A stretch of 5,063 nucleotides of DNA, from NCBI GenBank assembly GCA_002385815.1, contig DGEE01000099.1, positions 1 to 5,063 on the forward strand, written 5' to 3'. Made by a program: the position numbers and the translations under genes. Numbering within the stretch: position 1 is the stretch's first letter; each line of letters opens with the position of its first letter. The stretch comes from Hungateiclostridiaceae bacterium UBA3934. Its GTDB lineage: Bacteria; Bacillota; Clostridia; Acetivibrionales; DTU013. This document shows positions 4,018-5,063 of the stretch, one piece after another. The notes beneath the pieces were generated by a model. It worked only from the letters and a program-made list of their open reading frames with translations. It ran no database searches and was not told where the DNA came from.

Positions 4018-4347
4018 ATGCCTTACAAAAGGCCAAATAGAAGCTATAAAAAATACATGCCCCAATTCTATAGTGCAAATCCAACCTACTCTATAAGCAA
4101 TGTCGGGTCTTATTCTCATGACGATTCAGACTTCTTTGGCATACCACTTCCTAATGAAAAGGAAATCCAGACGGATGACAGGGTCAAAGGCCAAAGAGGT
4201 TTTTCATTGTCAAAAGTTGTAAGCTATATCCGCAGACATATAACAATCGAAGAAATTATCCTGGTGGGCCTAATTATCCTCATGCTGGAAGAATCTTTCG
4301 AAGACGATCTTCTGCTAATCATCCTGATCTACATACTTCTTTTCTGA
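4018..4347 (+). CDS. Small protein with polar Tyr-rich head and hydrophobic C-terminal tail (109 aa)
   Basis: A 109-residue protein. ATG 4018 is preferred over GTG 4009 because GAGGTGA (4006-4012) forms a ribosome binding site 5 bases before it; that site overlaps the stop codon of the preceding gene, a sign of translational coupling. The first 75 residues are polar, rich in tyrosine, asparagine, serine and basic residues at the start. The last 34 hold two acidic-then-hydrophobic units, EEIILVGLIILML (78-90) and EDDLLLIILIYILLF (95-109), ending on phenylalanine at the stop. The second unit resembles the duplicated segments of the 2122 product. It is probably membrane- or coat-anchored by its C-terminus. 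Its place between the 3554 gene and sleB suggests a spore role, which is inference. No family was recognised. Confidence 0.78.
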   Translation: MPYKRPNRSYKKYMPQFYSANPTYSISNVGSYSHDDSDFFGIPLPNEKEIQTDDRVKGQRGFSLSKVVSYIRRHITIEEIILVGLIILMLEESFEDDLLLIILIYILLF

Positions 4348-4411
4348 ATAAATTTCTATCTGATACAAAAAATAAAACGGCTATGCAATATAAGCGAAAA
4401 GAGGGATGTCG

Positions 4412-5063
4412 TTGCTTAAAAAAACTGCATTGCTCGTTTTTGTTACGGTTTTGACCGTTCTTGCTTTATGCAACCATGCATATATTACCGATTTACTCGA
4501 TAAGAGCATTGCTGTGCTTTCAGGTTATGGTTCCACCGGTCAGGAAGTCAGGAACATCCAGAACAGACTTGCGGACTGGGGCTATTATCACGGCGAGATC
4601 GACGGAATATACGGATATTTGACCTACAGCGCAGTAAGGAACTTCCAGGCAAAGCATGGCCTGACAGTCGATGGAATAGCTGGACCTGAAACGCTGGCTG
4701 CCATTGGACTGCCGACAGGTCAACCTGCAGGCGGAGGAGGCGGCAGCGGTGATTCCCGAGACCTGAACCTGCTGGCAAGGTTAATCCATGGCGAAGCCCG
4801 CGGCGAACCCTATGTCGGGCAGGTCGCAGTTGGAGCAGTCGTGCTCAACAGAGTCAGGGACTCCAGGTTCCCAAATACGATCGCCGGAGTAATATATCAA
4901 CCCGGAGCTTTTGATGTGGTTGACGACGGACAAATCAACCTGGAACCAAATGCCACTGCCATTAAAGCAGCAAGAGACGCTTTGAACGGCTGGGATCCGA
5001 CATATGGCTGCGTATACTATTATAATCCCGCAACAGCAACCAGCTCCTGGATTTGGTCAAGGC
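4412..5063 (+). CDS. sleB: Spore cortex-lytic enzyme SleB (3' end cut by window)
   Basis: The visible 217 residues match SleB, a lytic transglycosylase that cleaves muramic-delta-lactam cortex peptidoglycan during germination. A basic start and hydrophobic stretch (TALLVFVTVLTVLALC) form an export signal. A PG_binding_1 domain follows (about 43-98, with IDGIYGYLT and VDGIAGPET), then a Gly-rich linker (107-111) and the Hydrolase_2 catalytic domain (from about 121). The last has HGEARGEPY with the presumed catalytic glutamate E128, AVVLNRV, PGAFDVV, GQI and YYYNPATATSSWIW. Roughly 15-20 residues should remain beyond the edge. TTG 4412 is favoured because GAGGG (4401-4405) lies 6 bases before it and directly abuts the alternative ATG 4406. 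SleB normally works with YpeB, whose gene is often next downstream. In Bacillus it is made in the forespore under sigma-G. GATACA and CAATATA upstream (about 4361-4395) fit that only weakly. Confidence 0.95.
   Translation, partial: MLKKTALLVFVTVLTVLALCNHAYITDLLDKSIAVLSGYGSTGQEVRNIQNRLADWGYYHGEIDGIYGYLTYSAVRNFQAKHGLTVDGIAGPETLAAIGLPTGQPAGGGGGSGDSRDLNLLARLIHGEARGEPYVGQVAVGAVVLNRVRDSRFPNTIAGVIYQPGAFDVVDDGQINLEPNATAIKAARDALNGWDPTYGCVYYYNPATATSSWIWSR

Noticed and set aside
3526..4119. Minus-strand 197-codon frame
   Set aside because: Antisense to the 3554 and 4018 genes, with no ribosome binding site; its Ser/Cys-rich text mirrors their codon bias.
4520..4778. Two minus-strand frames antisense to sleB
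   Set aside because: They lie wholly within the clearly conserved SleB coding sequence.

Overview
The window looks like chromosomal DNA of an anaerobic, spore-forming Clostridia member. Reasons: a SleB-type spore cortex-lytic enzyme, a YkuK-family protein, a thioredoxin-reductase-like flavoprotein of a type I associate with clostridia, strong AGGAGG-type ribosome binding sites with some probable TTG starts, and several short hydrophobic proteins of the kind found near sporulation genes. Species cannot be named from sequence alone.

Left half (1-1980), all genes on the minus strand. A two-copy GGGGACGGTTCT-type repeat sits just past the 3' end of ykuK (39-581). Between ykuK and the flavoprotein gene lies a compact possible small gene (673-795, 40 aa, four cysteines) with its own promoter-like boxes, a strong ribosome binding site and an intrinsic terminator whose stem contains its stop codon. 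The flavoprotein gene (903-1775) has the CxxC of thioredoxin reductases but not the usual NADPH-binding signatures, which suggests a ferredoxin-linked type. It is preceded by a long leader with several inverted repeats.

Right half (2050-5063), all genes on the plus strand. Two genes for very hydrophobic small proteins (2122-2316 and 2882-3097) each follow a nearly identical promoter-like pair, TGTAACAC then CATAnnnT at the same spacing, which resembles mother-cell sigma-K promoters. Between them is about 410 nt that reads poorly as protein but is rich in strong helices and ends in a good intrinsic terminator. I read it as a structured non-coding RNA of unknown class, and it is the most interesting object here. 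Next come a charged helical protein with a repeated phi-x-x-phi-D motif (3190-3510), a protein with an unusual 24-bp in-frame tandem duplication (3554-4012), a third small hydrophobic-tail protein (4018-4347), and sleB (from 4412, cut by the window end).

Taken together, the right half is probably a spore-formation or germination island: small membrane- or coat-associated proteins, a structured RNA, and the enzyme that degrades spore cortex during germination. Only SleB has a well-established function. The sporulation role of the others is inferred from context, promoter-like motifs and protein character.
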